DNA from: CAZPWQ01 sp964590495
GTDB taxonomy: Bacteria > Bacteroidota > Rhodothermia > Balneolales > Balneolaceae
Length of the DNA stretch: 20,268 nucleotides
NCBI GenBank assembly: GCA_964590495.1
Contig: CAZPWQ010000060.1
Location: forward strand, 1-20,268
Direction of reading: 5' to 3'
Made by a program: the position numbers and the translations under genes. The stretch's first letter is position 1; each line of letters opens with the position of its first letter. Positions 8,458 through 16,374 of this stretch are shown here, piece after piece. The notes under the pieces are model-generated. The model was not told the DNA's origin. It made no database searches and saw only the letters and a program-made list of their open reading frames with translations.

Positions 8458-11400
8458 TTAAAACGATAAGCTGAGACCGAGCTGAAATATTCTCGGTCGG
8501 GGATAAACCAGATAGTCAATTCCTACCGGCGCCCCCCCACCCCGCTGGGTGTTCGTTTGCACCTCAGGATCAAATCCGGAATAGTTTGTAATTACAAAGA
8601 GATTTTGTCCGGTCAGGTAGACCCGGGCACGTGAAACCTGAGGCAATATTGAGGAATCAATACTGTAACCGAGGGTCAGGCTTGAAAGTCTCAGATAGCT
8701 GCCGTCTTCCAACCATCGGGATGAATACTGGGAAGTCTGATCTCTGCTTACCCCACTGTCCAGGGCATCTTCAAGTATATTACTGCCCGGCAGAAGGTTG
8801 GTATAAGAGAACTCAGCAGCTGTGTTATTAAATATGTCGTTACCGACTACCCCCCTCATAGTAGCGGATGCATCAAAATTCTTCCATTGCAACGTGTTGG
8901 TCCAGCCGTATGTGAAATCGGGATTGGGATCGCCGATAGCCAGTTGGTCCGCGCCAGGCTCCCCATCTTCATCCAGATAGATTTCCATGCCATTTTCATC
9001 CAGGCCGGTAAACTGACGCCCCCAGAAGGTAAACATAGGCAGTCCCGGTTTTATAATCTGTGTATTTTCGTTTGGAGAACTAACCACTCCGGAACGCAGA
9101 CCGGTTCTGAAATCTTCACGTTCAAACTGATCGTTGGAAAGCGATACAACTTTATTTTCGTTTGTAGTAAAGTTAAGGCTGCTGTTCCACGAAAAATCAT
9201 TGGATTGTATCAGATCGGCATTCAGAGAAATTTCCAGCCCCTTGTTTTCCACTTCTCCTACATTTGCCCATTGGGTGTTCACTACAGACGGAGCAGCCGT
9301 AGAAAACTGCAACAGGAGATCGGTGGTCCGTTTCGTATAATAATCTATCGAGCCCGATAACCGCTCGTCAAAAAGCCCGAAATCCAGTCCGTAATTGATC
9401 TGTGTGGTACGCTCCCACTTAAGATCCGGATTGGCAAAATTGCTGGGCAGAACACTCGGCACAGACTCTCCACCCAGGGAATAGGTTGCGGATCCGCCTA
9501 TTGAAAGCTGTTCCCTGAACAGGTTGTTGGGAATCTCCTGATTACCGGTTATCCCGTAGCCTACCCGGAGTTTCAGATTGCTGATCAGATCGGAGTCAAA
9601 AAATTCTTCTTCCGTTATGTTCCAGCCAACCGCACCGGAAGGGAAAAGACCCCATCTGTTATTGGGACCAAACCTGCTGGAGCCGTCGTTTCGCAAAGTA
9701 AATGTGACATTGTATCTGTCTAACAGACGATAGTTGATACGTCCATATACCGAAGCCAGTCTGTTCGCAGACTTATTGGATGTATTCGTCAATGTATTTC
9801 CGGACTGGATCAGATTCCATTTTGTGGCATCTGAAGCAAACTGATTGGCTGCAGTAAAAGTGGATTGTACTTCAAACCGCTGATAGGAATAACCTGCCAA
9901 AAAGTTAATGTGGCTGTTTTCCGTAATGTCATTCACATAATTGAGATTGGTTTCAATAAGTGAACTTTCATTCTGCAGCTTATTGATGGACCCTCGTCCA
10001 CCTTCATTTGCTCCAACAGGATGTGCCATCGGCACATAATTAAAGCGGCTTATATGCTCATTGTTATGTCCCAGATTTACTGACAAGCTCAGCGTTTCCA
10101 ACAAATCGTACGTCATCTTTACATCGCCGAGCAACGTATTGCGTTCTGTAACATCATCAAGCTGTTGCCATGAAACCGGATTAACACGCAATTCACCAAT
10201 TTGGAAGAAACTGCCATCGCTGTTATGCACCGGCAGGGTGGGTGCCCAGCGGAGGGCATCTTTCAGCATATTTCCTCCTTCATTATTGACATTGGAAGAA
10301 ACAGCAGCATTATCTTCGTTTACCTGGGAATTAGTTAGATTAAGATTTACTCTTAACTTCTCATCCATGGCACGATGAGTCAGATTAATACGTCCGGTAT
10401 ACTTTTCCAGGTTTGAAGATATTATAACCCCATCCTGACTCGTATAACCCAATGATGCCCGATAGTTAGTGTTTTCGGAAGCCCCGCCAAACGAAATGTT
10501 ATGATTATTGGTCAGTGCGTTACGGAAAATTTGGTCCTGCCAACGGACTTGAGCACCTTCATCAGGGAACGACAAACCATTGCTTTCAGCAAAGTTTACA
10601 TACTGCTCATGCGATAAGAACGGCAGCTGATTGGGTACCTGCGAAATACTGACATAACCGTCATAGTTTACAGTTGTCTCCGAATAATTCTTGGTTGTAA
10701 TCATAATCACCCCGTTAGCACCTCTGGAACCATAGATAGCGGTTGCGGAGGCATCTTTAAGGATATCGATCGACTCTATATCCGCCGGATTTAACGTATT
10801 TAACGGATTAGACGACATCGAATTAAACGGAGAGGTTGTCGATTCACCGGCAACATTCACATAATTGTTTGCAGAAGCGAGCTGTAGCGGCACCCCGTCA
10901 ACAACATAAAGCGGATCATTACCTGCGGAAATGGAACTGGATCCCCGGATACGAACACTCGATGAGGCACCGGGCCTGCCGCTGCTTTCAACTATTTGAA
11001 CCCCCGCTACCTTCCCCTGCATCAGTTGTTCAGGAGCAAGTGATACACCGGGGTTAAAATCATCCTCTCTTACCGATGAAATAGAGCCGGTAACATCCTG
11101 TCTGCGCTGCGTACCATATCCTACAACTACTATCTCATCTCCCGTAATAGTCTGCTGATTCATAACAACATTGATTGTTGTGTTACCGCTGATAGGAACT
11201 TCCCGATCCTGATAACCAATAAACGAAAAGAGCAAAGTATCGCTTAGGGATGATACATTCAGAGTATATTCTCCTTCTGCATTACTTGAAGTACCTGCAG
11301 TTGTACCTTTCACCGAGATATTCACTCCCGGTAAAATTTCACCGGTTTGTGCATCAGTGACAGTACCGCTTACGGTATTTTGACCCAGGACTATCGAACA

Positions 11401-11478
11401 CAGGAAAAAAATCTGTATTCCAAGTAATCCGATTATCCTGGAAATGCTGTGATTATTTTTGTGACGGTTTTTCCACAT
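8458..11478 (-). CDS. SusC/RagA-family TonB-dependent outer-membrane transporter
   Basis: Imports oligosaccharides across the outer membrane using TonB energy, together with the SusD lipoprotein encoded next. A signal peptide (residues 1-32, ending VLGQ) is followed by a carboxypeptidase-regulatory-like domain (about 34-108, VSGTVTDAQTGEILPGVNI), a TonB box DEIVVVGYG (114-122), and the plug domain (about 125-235, with SSVRIRGSSSISAGNDPLYV). The 22-stranded barrel follows, ending in RPRIFQLGLSLSF with the terminal Phe needed for barrel assembly. At 1006 residues it is full length and intact. The start is supported by GAGGAG five bases before ATG (11489-11484), an unusually good ribosome site for this region. 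No N-terminal STN signalling domain is present, so it is not a classical FecA-type transducer. An operator-like palindrome lies 73 bases upstream. Confidence 0.96.
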   Translation of the reverse strand: MWKNRHKNNHSISRIIGLLGIQIFFLCSIVLGQNTVSGTVTDAQTGEILPGVNISVKGTTAGTSSNAEGEYTLNVSSLSDTLLFSFIGYQDREVPISGNTTINVVMNQQTITGDEIVVVGYGTQRRQDVTGSISSVREDDFNPGVSLAPEQLMQGKVAGVQIVESSGRPGASSSVRIRGSSSISAGNDPLYVVDGVPLQLASANNYVNVAGESTTSPFNSMSSNPLNTLNPADIESIDILKDASATAIYGSRGANGVIMITTKNYSETTVNYDGYVSISQVPNQLPFLSHEQYVNFAESNGLSFPDEGAQVRWQDQIFRNALTNNHNISFGGASENTNYRASLGYTSQDGVIISSNLEKYTGRINLTHRAMDEKLRVNLNLTNSQVNEDNAAVSSNVNNEGGNMLKDALRWAPTLPVHNSDGSFFQIGELRVNPVSWQQLDDVTERNTLLGDVKMTYDLLETLSLSVNLGHNNEHISRFNYVPMAHPVGANEGGRGSINKLQNESSLIETNLNYVNDITENSHINFLAGYSYQRFEVQSTFTAANQFASDATKWNLIQSGNTLTNTSNKSANRLASVYGRINYRLLDRYNVTFTLRNDGSSRFGPNNRWGLFPSGAVGWNITEEEFFDSDLISNLKLRVGYGITGNQEIPNNLFREQLSIGGSATYSLGGESVPSVLPSNFANPDLKWERTTQINYGLDFGLFDERLSGSIDYYTKRTTDLLLQFSTAAPSVVNTQWANVGEVENKGLEISLNADLIQSNDFSWNSSLNFTTNENKVVSLSNDQFEREDFRTGLRSGVVSSPNENTQIIKPGLPMFTFWGRQFTGLDENGMEIYLDEDGEPGADQLAIGDPNPDFTYGWTNTLQWKNFDASATMRGVVGNDIFNNTAAEFSYTNLLPGSNILEDALDSGVSRDQTSQYSSRWLEDGSYLRLSSLTLGYSIDSSILPQVSRARVYLTGQNLFVITNYSGFDPEVQTNTQRGGGAPVGIDYLVYPRPRIFQLGLSLSF

Positions 11479-11550
11479 GGTATCTCCTCAACTTATTTGT
11501 TAACGAATTAACCCTCGCAGGTTTTTAAATTTTTGTATGTTCAGGTTCCG

Positions 11551-11564
11551 CTTAACCGGTTAAG
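11551..11564. promoter_or_regulatory. 14-bp perfect palindrome upstream of susC, LacI-type operator candidate
   Basis: CTTAACCGGTTAAG is a perfect palindrome centred on CG, the layout expected for LacI/GalR-family operators. It lies 73-86 bases before the susC ATG, a position where a bound protein could control the promoter. Its sequence differs from the palindrome beside the fucosidase gene, so it probably answers to another regulator. It is seen directly in the sequence; function is inferred. Confidence 0.5.
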
Positions 11565-11842
11565 AAGATATCCCCGATATGTCATCAGTAATACCTATCC
11601 TGAACGTTTAACAGATCGTAATTTCTGCTACATTTTTAAAGACACATCAAAATTTTAGATCTACTCTTTTTTATATTTTTATTCTTATAGACCCCCGAAA
11701 ACAATAATAGCTTATTCTCAGATTTCGGGTTTATTAACCTCTATCCACTCAATTTGGAGGCAAAGTGTTATTAATAACCAAGTGTATTGAGAGGCTGATG
11801 CAGTAGAGAATAATAATCATTCAGAAATGCTTCGAACACCAA

Positions 11843-11879
11843 AAACCGGCTTAACCGTATGAAACGATCAAGCCGGTTT
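11843..11879 (-). terminator. Candidate terminator after the sigma/anti-sigma genes
   Basis: AAACCGGCTT and its reverse complement AAGCCGGTTT (10-bp arms) enclose 17 bases. On the minus strand the hairpin ends in GGTTTTTGG, so the T run is short and partly in the stem. It lies about 137 bases past the anti-sigma-like stop and 364 bases before susC, suiting separation of the regulatory genes from susCD. Confidence 0.42.
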
Positions 11880-12015
11880 GGCAATTAACTGTAAACTAAG
11901 GGGAATACAGTTTGATTCTAACTCTAAGTGATATGAGAATCGTAATTAAAGAGTAAGTCAAAGGACAAATCTACTCTTCTTTTTTAGAAAAATTTCAAGA
12001 TCACTGTCTCATGAC

Positions 12016-12273
12016 TCATTCTTCGCCGGTTTTGATCTCTTTAATATTTTCCATTAGGCGATTCAATTCAGTCATTTTTTCGGTGGAGATATCCTCAGGA
12101 AATGGCATGTCAATAAGTTTTTTTGCCTTTTTAGCTAATATCCGATGAATTTTATTCTCTTTCTCCCACCGATCCCATTTCATTTTTTCGGCTCTGCCCG
12201 ACTTATCATTTAACCAACGTATAAATGATGCCTTATTTAATAGTTCCAGTAAAAGAGTGTCTTGAGATGACAA
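12016..12273 (-). CDS. Short orphan anti-sigma-like protein, resembles the cytoplasmic part of FecR; possibly a remnant
   Basis: An 85-residue frame lies 123 bases downstream of the ECF sigma gene. The segment FIRWLNDKSGRAEKMKWDRW then KENKIHRILAKKAKKLIDMPF resembles the N-terminal cytoplasmic anti-sigma domain (DUF4880-like) of FecR proteins, in which a small helical domain holds the sigma factor. Classical FecR continues with a membrane helix and a periplasmic FecR domain; here TGA ends the chain just before that point, and no hydrophobic or FecR-like continuation follows in any frame. There is no ATG at the N-terminus: the frame opens after TAA (12298-12300), and TTG 12273 is the earliest reasonable start, while the first ATG would leave 56 residues. 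It is either a stand-alone soluble anti-sigma factor or a decayed FecR gene. The similarity is judged by eye. Confidence 0.5.
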   Translation of the reverse strand: MSSQDTLLLELLNKASFIRWLNDKSGRAEKMKWDRWEKENKIHRILAKKAKKLIDMPFPEDISTEKMTELNRLMENIKEIKTGEE

Positions 12274-12396
12274 TAATCCCGTATTTGATATTGAAATTTA
12301 TAAAGAGCAACTCTTAAAATATAACCCGGGCATGGAATTACAACAAACAACTCCTGAAAATGCATTTCACCGGCCTGTGCTACCTATCCGATATTC

Positions 12397-12987
12397 TCAA
12401 ACCTGTACAAATTCCTGCAGGTTACCGATGGCTTTTGAAACATGATTATAGACACTCTGCTGGTTTATCTCCATAATACTTGCAATCTCAGTATTGGACA
12501 AACCTTCATAGAATTTCAAAAAGATAGCTTCTTTCTGGCGCTTACTTAACGACTGTATGGCTTCTTTAAGCTTTTCTTTTTGATCCTGTTCGGTTTCAAA
12601 ATGAATCATCAGTTCTTCTACATTATATACTTCTTCAAAAAAATTATCGGCGTAAACCTCATTTCTGTCAGACCGGTTTTTCTGCCGCGTTAGATTTCGA
12701 AACAGAATCCGGCGAAGTGAGTGAAACAGATAAGATCTGACCGAGTAAGCCTCTTGTATATGATCTCTCTTTTTCCACAAGGTCAGGAACAGTTCTTGAA
12801 TAGAATCCTTCACCAGGTCGTGCCGGGGAACAATTTTATATCCATAATTGAAAAGGAAATTATAGTACATACAGAAAAGTTTTGACAAAGCTTTTTCATC
12901 TCCTTCCCTTATTCCCGACCACAACTGATCAGGCTCAGCATTTAAAGTACGGTCCCAGCTATTTGGCTTGTTTATTTGAATAAACAT
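12397..12987 (-). CDS. ECF (extracytoplasmic function) RNA polymerase sigma factor
   Basis: A sigma-70 family regulator of about 196 residues, likely to direct transcription of the adjacent susCD locus. Sigma region 2 lies in the N-terminal half (ALSKLFCMYYNFLFNYGYK through DSIQELFLTLWKKRD and SYLFHSLRRILFRNLTRQK). Region 4 is near the C-terminus (SLSKRQKEAIFLKFYEGLS, then NTEIASIMEINQQSVYNHVS, a helix-turn-helix for the -35 element). I use ATG at 12987; the frame continues to TTG 13014, but the ATG start matches family length. The next gene downstream encodes a FecR-like N-domain only. Upstream, at 13035-13052, lies an 18-bp palindrome that could control it. The pairing with SusC follows the well-known FecI/FecR-type arrangement of Bacteroidota glycan loci. 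Confidence 0.9.
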   Translation of the reverse strand: MFIQINKPNSWDRTLNAEPDQLWSGIREGDEKALSKLFCMYYNFLFNYGYKIVPRHDLVKDSIQELFLTLWKKRDHIQEAYSVRSYLFHSLRRILFRNLTRQKNRSDRNEVYADNFFEEVYNVEELMIHFETEQDQKEKLKEAIQSLSKRQKEAIFLKFYEGLSNTEIASIMEINQQSVYNHVSKAIGNLQEFVQV

Positions 12988-13034
12988 CACTTTCTCTATT
13001 AAACAGAATGACAAAATTTTTTTACAGTTCAGAG

Positions 13035-13052
13035 AGTGAACATATGTTCACT
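13035..13052. promoter_or_regulatory. 18-bp perfect palindrome upstream of the sigma-factor gene
   Basis: AGTGAACATATGTTCACT is a perfect palindrome 48-65 bases before the sigma ATG, with a similar half-site AATGTTC just beside it (13061-13067). The centre is AT, not CG, so a LacI-family protein is less likely than another dimeric regulator. The rest of the 281-base gap between the sigma and mutarotase genes shows no gene. Confidence 0.5.
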
Positions 13053-13296
13053 ATTAAACGAATGTTCTTACCTAATTTATAAAATTTAAGTTTAATGTCA
13101 ACATCCTTTTTGCGCTATAGCTGATAAAATTCTGCTATTTAATAGAGGTATGGTTTCCGAGAAGTGTAAATAGTATGTAGTTAGAGATCGGGATGGTGCA
13201 AATGGTAAGAATAATGATGCTGATGTTAAAGGAGAGAGTTAAAACATCATGTGTCTGTAAAATCAGAGCGGCAAAGCTTCCAACTATCAAAATATA

Positions 13297-13719
13297 CTAT
13301 GGACATTCCTCTGTCTGCCCATGGATTGCATCATACTCTTTCTTTTGATCCAGCTTATAGATTCGTTCCATAAGCTGCCATTTGTCGGCAACAGAAACAT
13401 TTTCTGAAGTGTTTTGGAATTTCGATACATATGTCTCCCATTCAGCCTGCCGGGGCTTTTTAGACAGCTCAGCCATGGCCTTCTCGTGATCGAAATCAAT
13501 TTCCGTATCCATAATCATAAACAGCTGATTCCCGAAAATGTAGATCTCCATGTCCAGGATACCGACCTCCTTCATGCCGCGGCTGATCTCCGGCCAGGTA
13601 TTACCCATGGCATGTACTTTTTTGTATTCCTCAATCAATTCCGGATCATCTTTTAGCGTCAGGGTTTTGCAGTATCGTTTGAATTGATGGCTTTGTTTTT
13701 GATTAATCATTTCAAGCAT
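13297..13719 (-). CDS. RhaM-family (L-rhamnose mutarotase-like) protein, probable L-fucose mutarotase
   Basis: Predicted cytoplasmic mutarotase that interconverts alpha and beta anomers of a 6-deoxy-L-sugar, speeding entry into the dehydrogenase step. RYCKTLTLKDDPELIEEYKKVH (residues 15-36) carries His36, which matches the proton-donating His of E. coli RhaM. It is followed by WPEISRGMKEVGILDMEIYI and the core strand QLFMIMDTEID. At 140 residues it is longer than E. coli RhaM (104) because of a C-terminal tail containing KWQLMERIYKLDQ. The family is named for rhamnose, but the flanking FucP symporter and the fucosidase, reductase and fuconate dehydratase genes argue for L-fucose. Rhamnose released from rhamnogalacturonan remains a second candidate substrate. 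It starts 169 bases after the FucP stop, so a separate promoter is possible. ATG 13710 is an alternative start. Confidence 0.85.
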   Translation of the reverse strand: MLEMINQKQSHQFKRYCKTLTLKDDPELIEEYKKVHAMGNTWPEISRGMKEVGILDMEIYIFGNQLFMIMDTEIDFDHEKAMAELSKKPRQAEWETYVSKFQNTSENVSVADKWQLMERIYKLDQKKEYDAIHGQTEECP

Positions 13720-13759
13720 GGATTTTAGCTTAGTTGCGACTTTAGAGCAAAGTTCAGAT

Positions 13760-13788
13760 TTACGTAATGCGTATAATGTAATACGTAA
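13760..13788. promoter_or_regulatory. Inverted TTACGTA/TACGTAA pair upstream of the mutarotase gene
   Basis: TTACGTA (13760-13766) and TACGTAA (13782-13788) are separated by 15 AT-rich bases, putting the half-site centres 22 bp (two helical turns) apart. They sit 41-69 bases before the mutarotase ATG, within a 169-base gap. This could be a regulator site or a weak hairpin; the support is position and symmetry only. Confidence 0.25.
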
Positions 13789-13888
13789 CTTTATTATCCC
13801 TCCAAAAACTTAAATAGTTGTTTAGACGAATCTCGTTGGGCTCAGGTAATGCTCCAGAAAATTCTGCTGTGATTTTATATTCTTACAT

Positions 13889-15181
13889 CTATTTTACCAA
13901 AGCATATCGCCTGCTTAATAGTCCGTAGAAGGCCACCACTAAGAAGCACAAAAGGGGAATCCAATAGGAGATATGAATACTGCCGGTTAAATCGGATATA
14001 TATCCTTGTAAGGCAGGTAAGGCGGCTCCGCCCCCTATGGCCATAATCAAACCCGAGCTGCCGATTTTAGTATCCTTGCCCAATCCTTCAGACGCCAGAC
14101 CAAAAATAGTGGGAAACATAAGTGACATAAATCCCGATATGGCGACCAAAGCAATAACCCCGACATATCCGCTTCCGATGATGACGATAAACGTGCTCAA
14201 CACCCCAAGCATAGCTGATAGCATGAGTAGATTTGCCGGTTTAAAATACTTCATCAGCCAGGTATTGATAAATCTGAATATCGTAAATACGATCAATGCC
14301 GCTATATAATAGCTCGAAGCTTCGGCTTCAGCCAGGTTTAACTCAACCATCACATATCGAATAGTAAATGACCAGACGCATATTTGAGCCCCTACATAAA
14401 AAAATTGGGCCACGACACCCATGGCATAATTCTTCTTCTTTGCCAGCTTTTTAATGGTTGGCCATAGATTAATCGTAGTACTTTCAGTCGATGATCTGGG
14501 CATTTTTGTCAAGGCGATGACAATCCACAATGCCAATAACAGGAAACCAATTGTGACGTAGGGACCCATAACCGCACTAAGTTCAGCCTGTTGTATGGTT
14601 TCCAGTTCTCCGGCAGACATTGCGGCTCTCTCCTCTGAGCCGGCTATATCGAGGTAGGATAGAATATAAAACTTACTGATAACAACCCCGGAAATGGAAC
14701 CTATGGGATTAAATGACTGGGCAAGGTTCAATCTTCTTGTCCCGGTGGCCGCATCCCCCATTGCGATAATGTAGGGATTGGCCGTAGTTTCCAGTATCGC
14801 AAGGCCTCCAGCTAAAATAAACAAAGCCGCCAGGAAGAAACCGTATTGCATGGCTATACTTGATGGATAAAACAGAAGGGCTCCGGCCACATACATGCCC
14901 AGCCCCAAAAGAACTCCTGCTTTATAGGTAAACTTCTTAATAAATATCGCGGCCGGAAGAGCCAGGCAAAAATAGGAACCATAAAATGCAATTTGAATCC
15001 ATGCCGTCTCAAAATCAGACATGCTCATGATTCTTTTAAAGGCAGCCAATAACGTGTCTGTCAGATTATTGGCCATTCCCCACATAAAGAAGAGGCTTGT
15101 AATCAGCACAAAAGGAAGCAGCGGAGCTCTCAGGCCCTCACCTTTTTTTGAATTTGATTTCTTTACTTTTAAATCAGACAT
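13889..15181 (-). CDS. fucP: FucP-type L-fucose:proton symporter (MFS)
   Basis: Inner-membrane transporter of 430 residues with about twelve hydrophobic segments, the normal size for the FHS/FucP branch of the major facilitator superfamily. The first helix has the family pattern SLFFMWGMANNLTDTLLAAF, with Asp42. A later helix has GGLAILETTANPYIIAMGDA, with Glu131. These acidic residues line up with Asp46 and Glu135 of E. coli FucP, which couple proton and fucose binding; the constant shift of four supports the alignment. The gene starts 42 bases after the aldo/keto reductase stop, so the two are likely co-transcribed, placing import next to oxidation of the sugar. Related symporters also carry glucose/galactose or rhamnose, so fucose specificity rests on the acidic pair and the neighbours. 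Confidence 0.9.
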   Translation of the reverse strand: MSDLKVKKSNSKKGEGLRAPLLPFVLITSLFFMWGMANNLTDTLLAAFKRIMSMSDFETAWIQIAFYGSYFCLALPAAIFIKKFTYKAGVLLGLGMYVAGALLFYPSSIAMQYGFFLAALFILAGGLAILETTANPYIIAMGDAATGTRRLNLAQSFNPIGSISGVVISKFYILSYLDIAGSEERAAMSAGELETIQQAELSAVMGPYVTIGFLLLALWIVIALTKMPRSSTESTTINLWPTIKKLAKKKNYAMGVVAQFFYVGAQICVWSFTIRYVMVELNLAEAEASSYYIAALIVFTIFRFINTWLMKYFKPANLLMLSAMLGVLSTFIVIIGSGYVGVIALVAISGFMSLMFPTIFGLASEGLGKDTKIGSSGLIMAIGGGAALPALQGYISDLTGSIHISYWIPLLCFLVVAFYGLLSRRYALVK

Positions 15182-15223
15182 ATAATTTTAATTTGGCCCT
15201 TGTTTTTTATTGACTTTACCTTT

Positions 15224-16168
15224 CTACCATTGCTTTAACAAAATTTCTGTTATCTGCTCAAAAATTTCTTTATCCAGAGGACCTTTCTCCCAAATACGCA
15301 AAGATTCTTTAACCTCATCGATTGTGCTCGGCCCGAGAACCACACGATCTGCCTCTTCCATGGAAAACAGATATCTGAGTGAAATATCTGTGAGCGAGAG
15401 GTTATTTTGTTCAGCTATCTGTTTTACCTTAATTGCATTTTCAATATGACTTCGTTGAATCCACTCGTTATCCGGGGGATTTTCTACATACTCTGAAAAT
15501 TTTGATCCTAAAAGCCCCATATGAAGAGATGAAGCTGCATAAATAGCCAAATCTTCATCTTTGAATTTAAGAATATCATGCTTAAATCCTTCCAATGAAC
15601 TGGCATCCATTTTTAAAAAAGAGGATACGACATCAAAATTTTCTTTTTTAACGTACGGCCAAAAATTATCTGCAGGATTTCCTCCTATACCCAACTTTCC
15701 TACAATACCTTCATCCTGAAATGAACGGAGCGTGTCCATAATAGACTCCATTTCTTCTATTGGTACCAACTGTGGTTCATGCAGGAATAAAAGATCGATA
15801 TATTCAACTCCCAGCAGTTCGAGACTTTCCTCTATACTCTTGCGCATTCCGCCAGGAGAATAATCCAGATATACTTTATCTGCTTTTTTAGCCGGCAGTC
15901 GACCTATCTTGGTGCTTATAAAAGGGAGATTTCCATCCCATTCTTTGAATGCCTTGCCTATATATTCCTGTGCTTTATAGTAGGAAGGAGCTGTATCTAT
16001 TACTTCAATACCCTGCTCCATTGAATACAAAATGGCTTCTATAGATTCTCTTCCTTCTACCTCGCCCCAGACTCCCCCGAGACCTGCCGTCCCCAAAACC
16101 AGGCGACTCCCCTCACCAAATTTACCACTGTAATTACAGTTACCCTGAATAAAAGTGGGTTTCTTCAT
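15224..16168 (-). CDS. Aldo/keto reductase, probable L-fucose dehydrogenase
   Basis: A cytoplasmic NAD(P)-dependent oxidoreductase of 314 residues with the aldo/keto reductase barrel. The catalytic tetrad is visible: Asp58 and Tyr63 in VIDTAPSYYKAQEYIG, Lys87 in FISTKIGR, and His130 in IDLLFLHEP. The C-terminal cofactor-binding segment reads RVVLGPSTIDEVKESL, including the Gly-x-Ser/Thr pattern seen across the family. Relatives in non-phosphorylative pathways oxidise L-fucose or L-galactose at C1 to the lactone. That role fits here because import, mutarotase and fuconate dehydratase genes are all nearby. The gene lies 206 bases downstream of the fucosidase stop and 42 bases before fucP. The exact sugar and NAD versus NADP preference cannot be read from the sequence. 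Confidence 0.85.
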   Translation of the reverse strand: MKKPTFIQGNCNYSGKFGEGSRLVLGTAGLGGVWGEVEGRESIEAILYSMEQGIEVIDTAPSYYKAQEYIGKAFKEWDGNLPFISTKIGRLPAKKADKVYLDYSPGGMRKSIEESLELLGVEYIDLLFLHEPQLVPIEEMESIMDTLRSFQDEGIVGKLGIGGNPADNFWPYVKKENFDVVSSFLKMDASSLEGFKHDILKFKDEDLAIYAASSLHMGLLGSKFSEYVENPPDNEWIQRSHIENAIKVKQIAEQNNLSLTDISLRYLFSMEEADRVVLGPSTIDEVKESLRIWEKGPLDKEIFEQITEILLKQW

Positions 16169-16374
16169 TTAAATTTTATTGAACTGAATATTATCAATAT
16201 GCTTAAATATATAGCCTTTTTTCAATTGCAGATTCTATCATCGACAACAGATGGCCGGAGCGATTTTTCCTATTTGTTTTGTCTCTAATTCCGGCTGTTT
16301 TTTTATTTATGATCTTCTATAACCAGGGACACAGCTCGTAATGGATGTAATTAACTTTTAACCAGTATCTATAC

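Larger units (their letters stand above)
11479..12015. other. 537-bp intergenic region upstream of susC
   Basis: I find no credible gene here on either strand. It holds the susC leader with its ribosome site, an inverted TTAAC repeat (11499-11512), the 14-bp CG-centred palindrome (11551-11564), a hairpin terminator candidate (11843-11879), and two copies of ATCTACTCTT (11659-11668 and 11969-11978) of unknown meaning. The susC promoter should lie between the terminator and the palindrome, but I see no convincing -35/-10 or TAnnTTTG match. Confidence 0.7.

Noticed and set aside
8887..9360. Plus-strand open frame of 157 codons opposite susC
   Set aside because: It lies wholly inside an intact SusC gene read on the other strand, has no recognisable domain and no ribosome site, and is a shadow of the true gene.
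12300..12316. AAGAG/CTCTT hairpin after the sigma gene
   Set aside because: A five-pair AT-rich stem is too weak to support a terminator call.
13221..13249. TGATGTT/AACATCA inverted repeat downstream of the mutarotase gene
   Set aside because: The 7-bp arms and 15-base loop are weak, and there is no T tract on the minus strand, so I do not call a terminator.
16250..16305. GCCGGA/TCCGGC pair near a T run between the fucosidase and reductase genes
   Set aside because: The arms are only 6 bp with a loop of about 35 bases, and the T run is on the wrong strand for the minus-strand operon.
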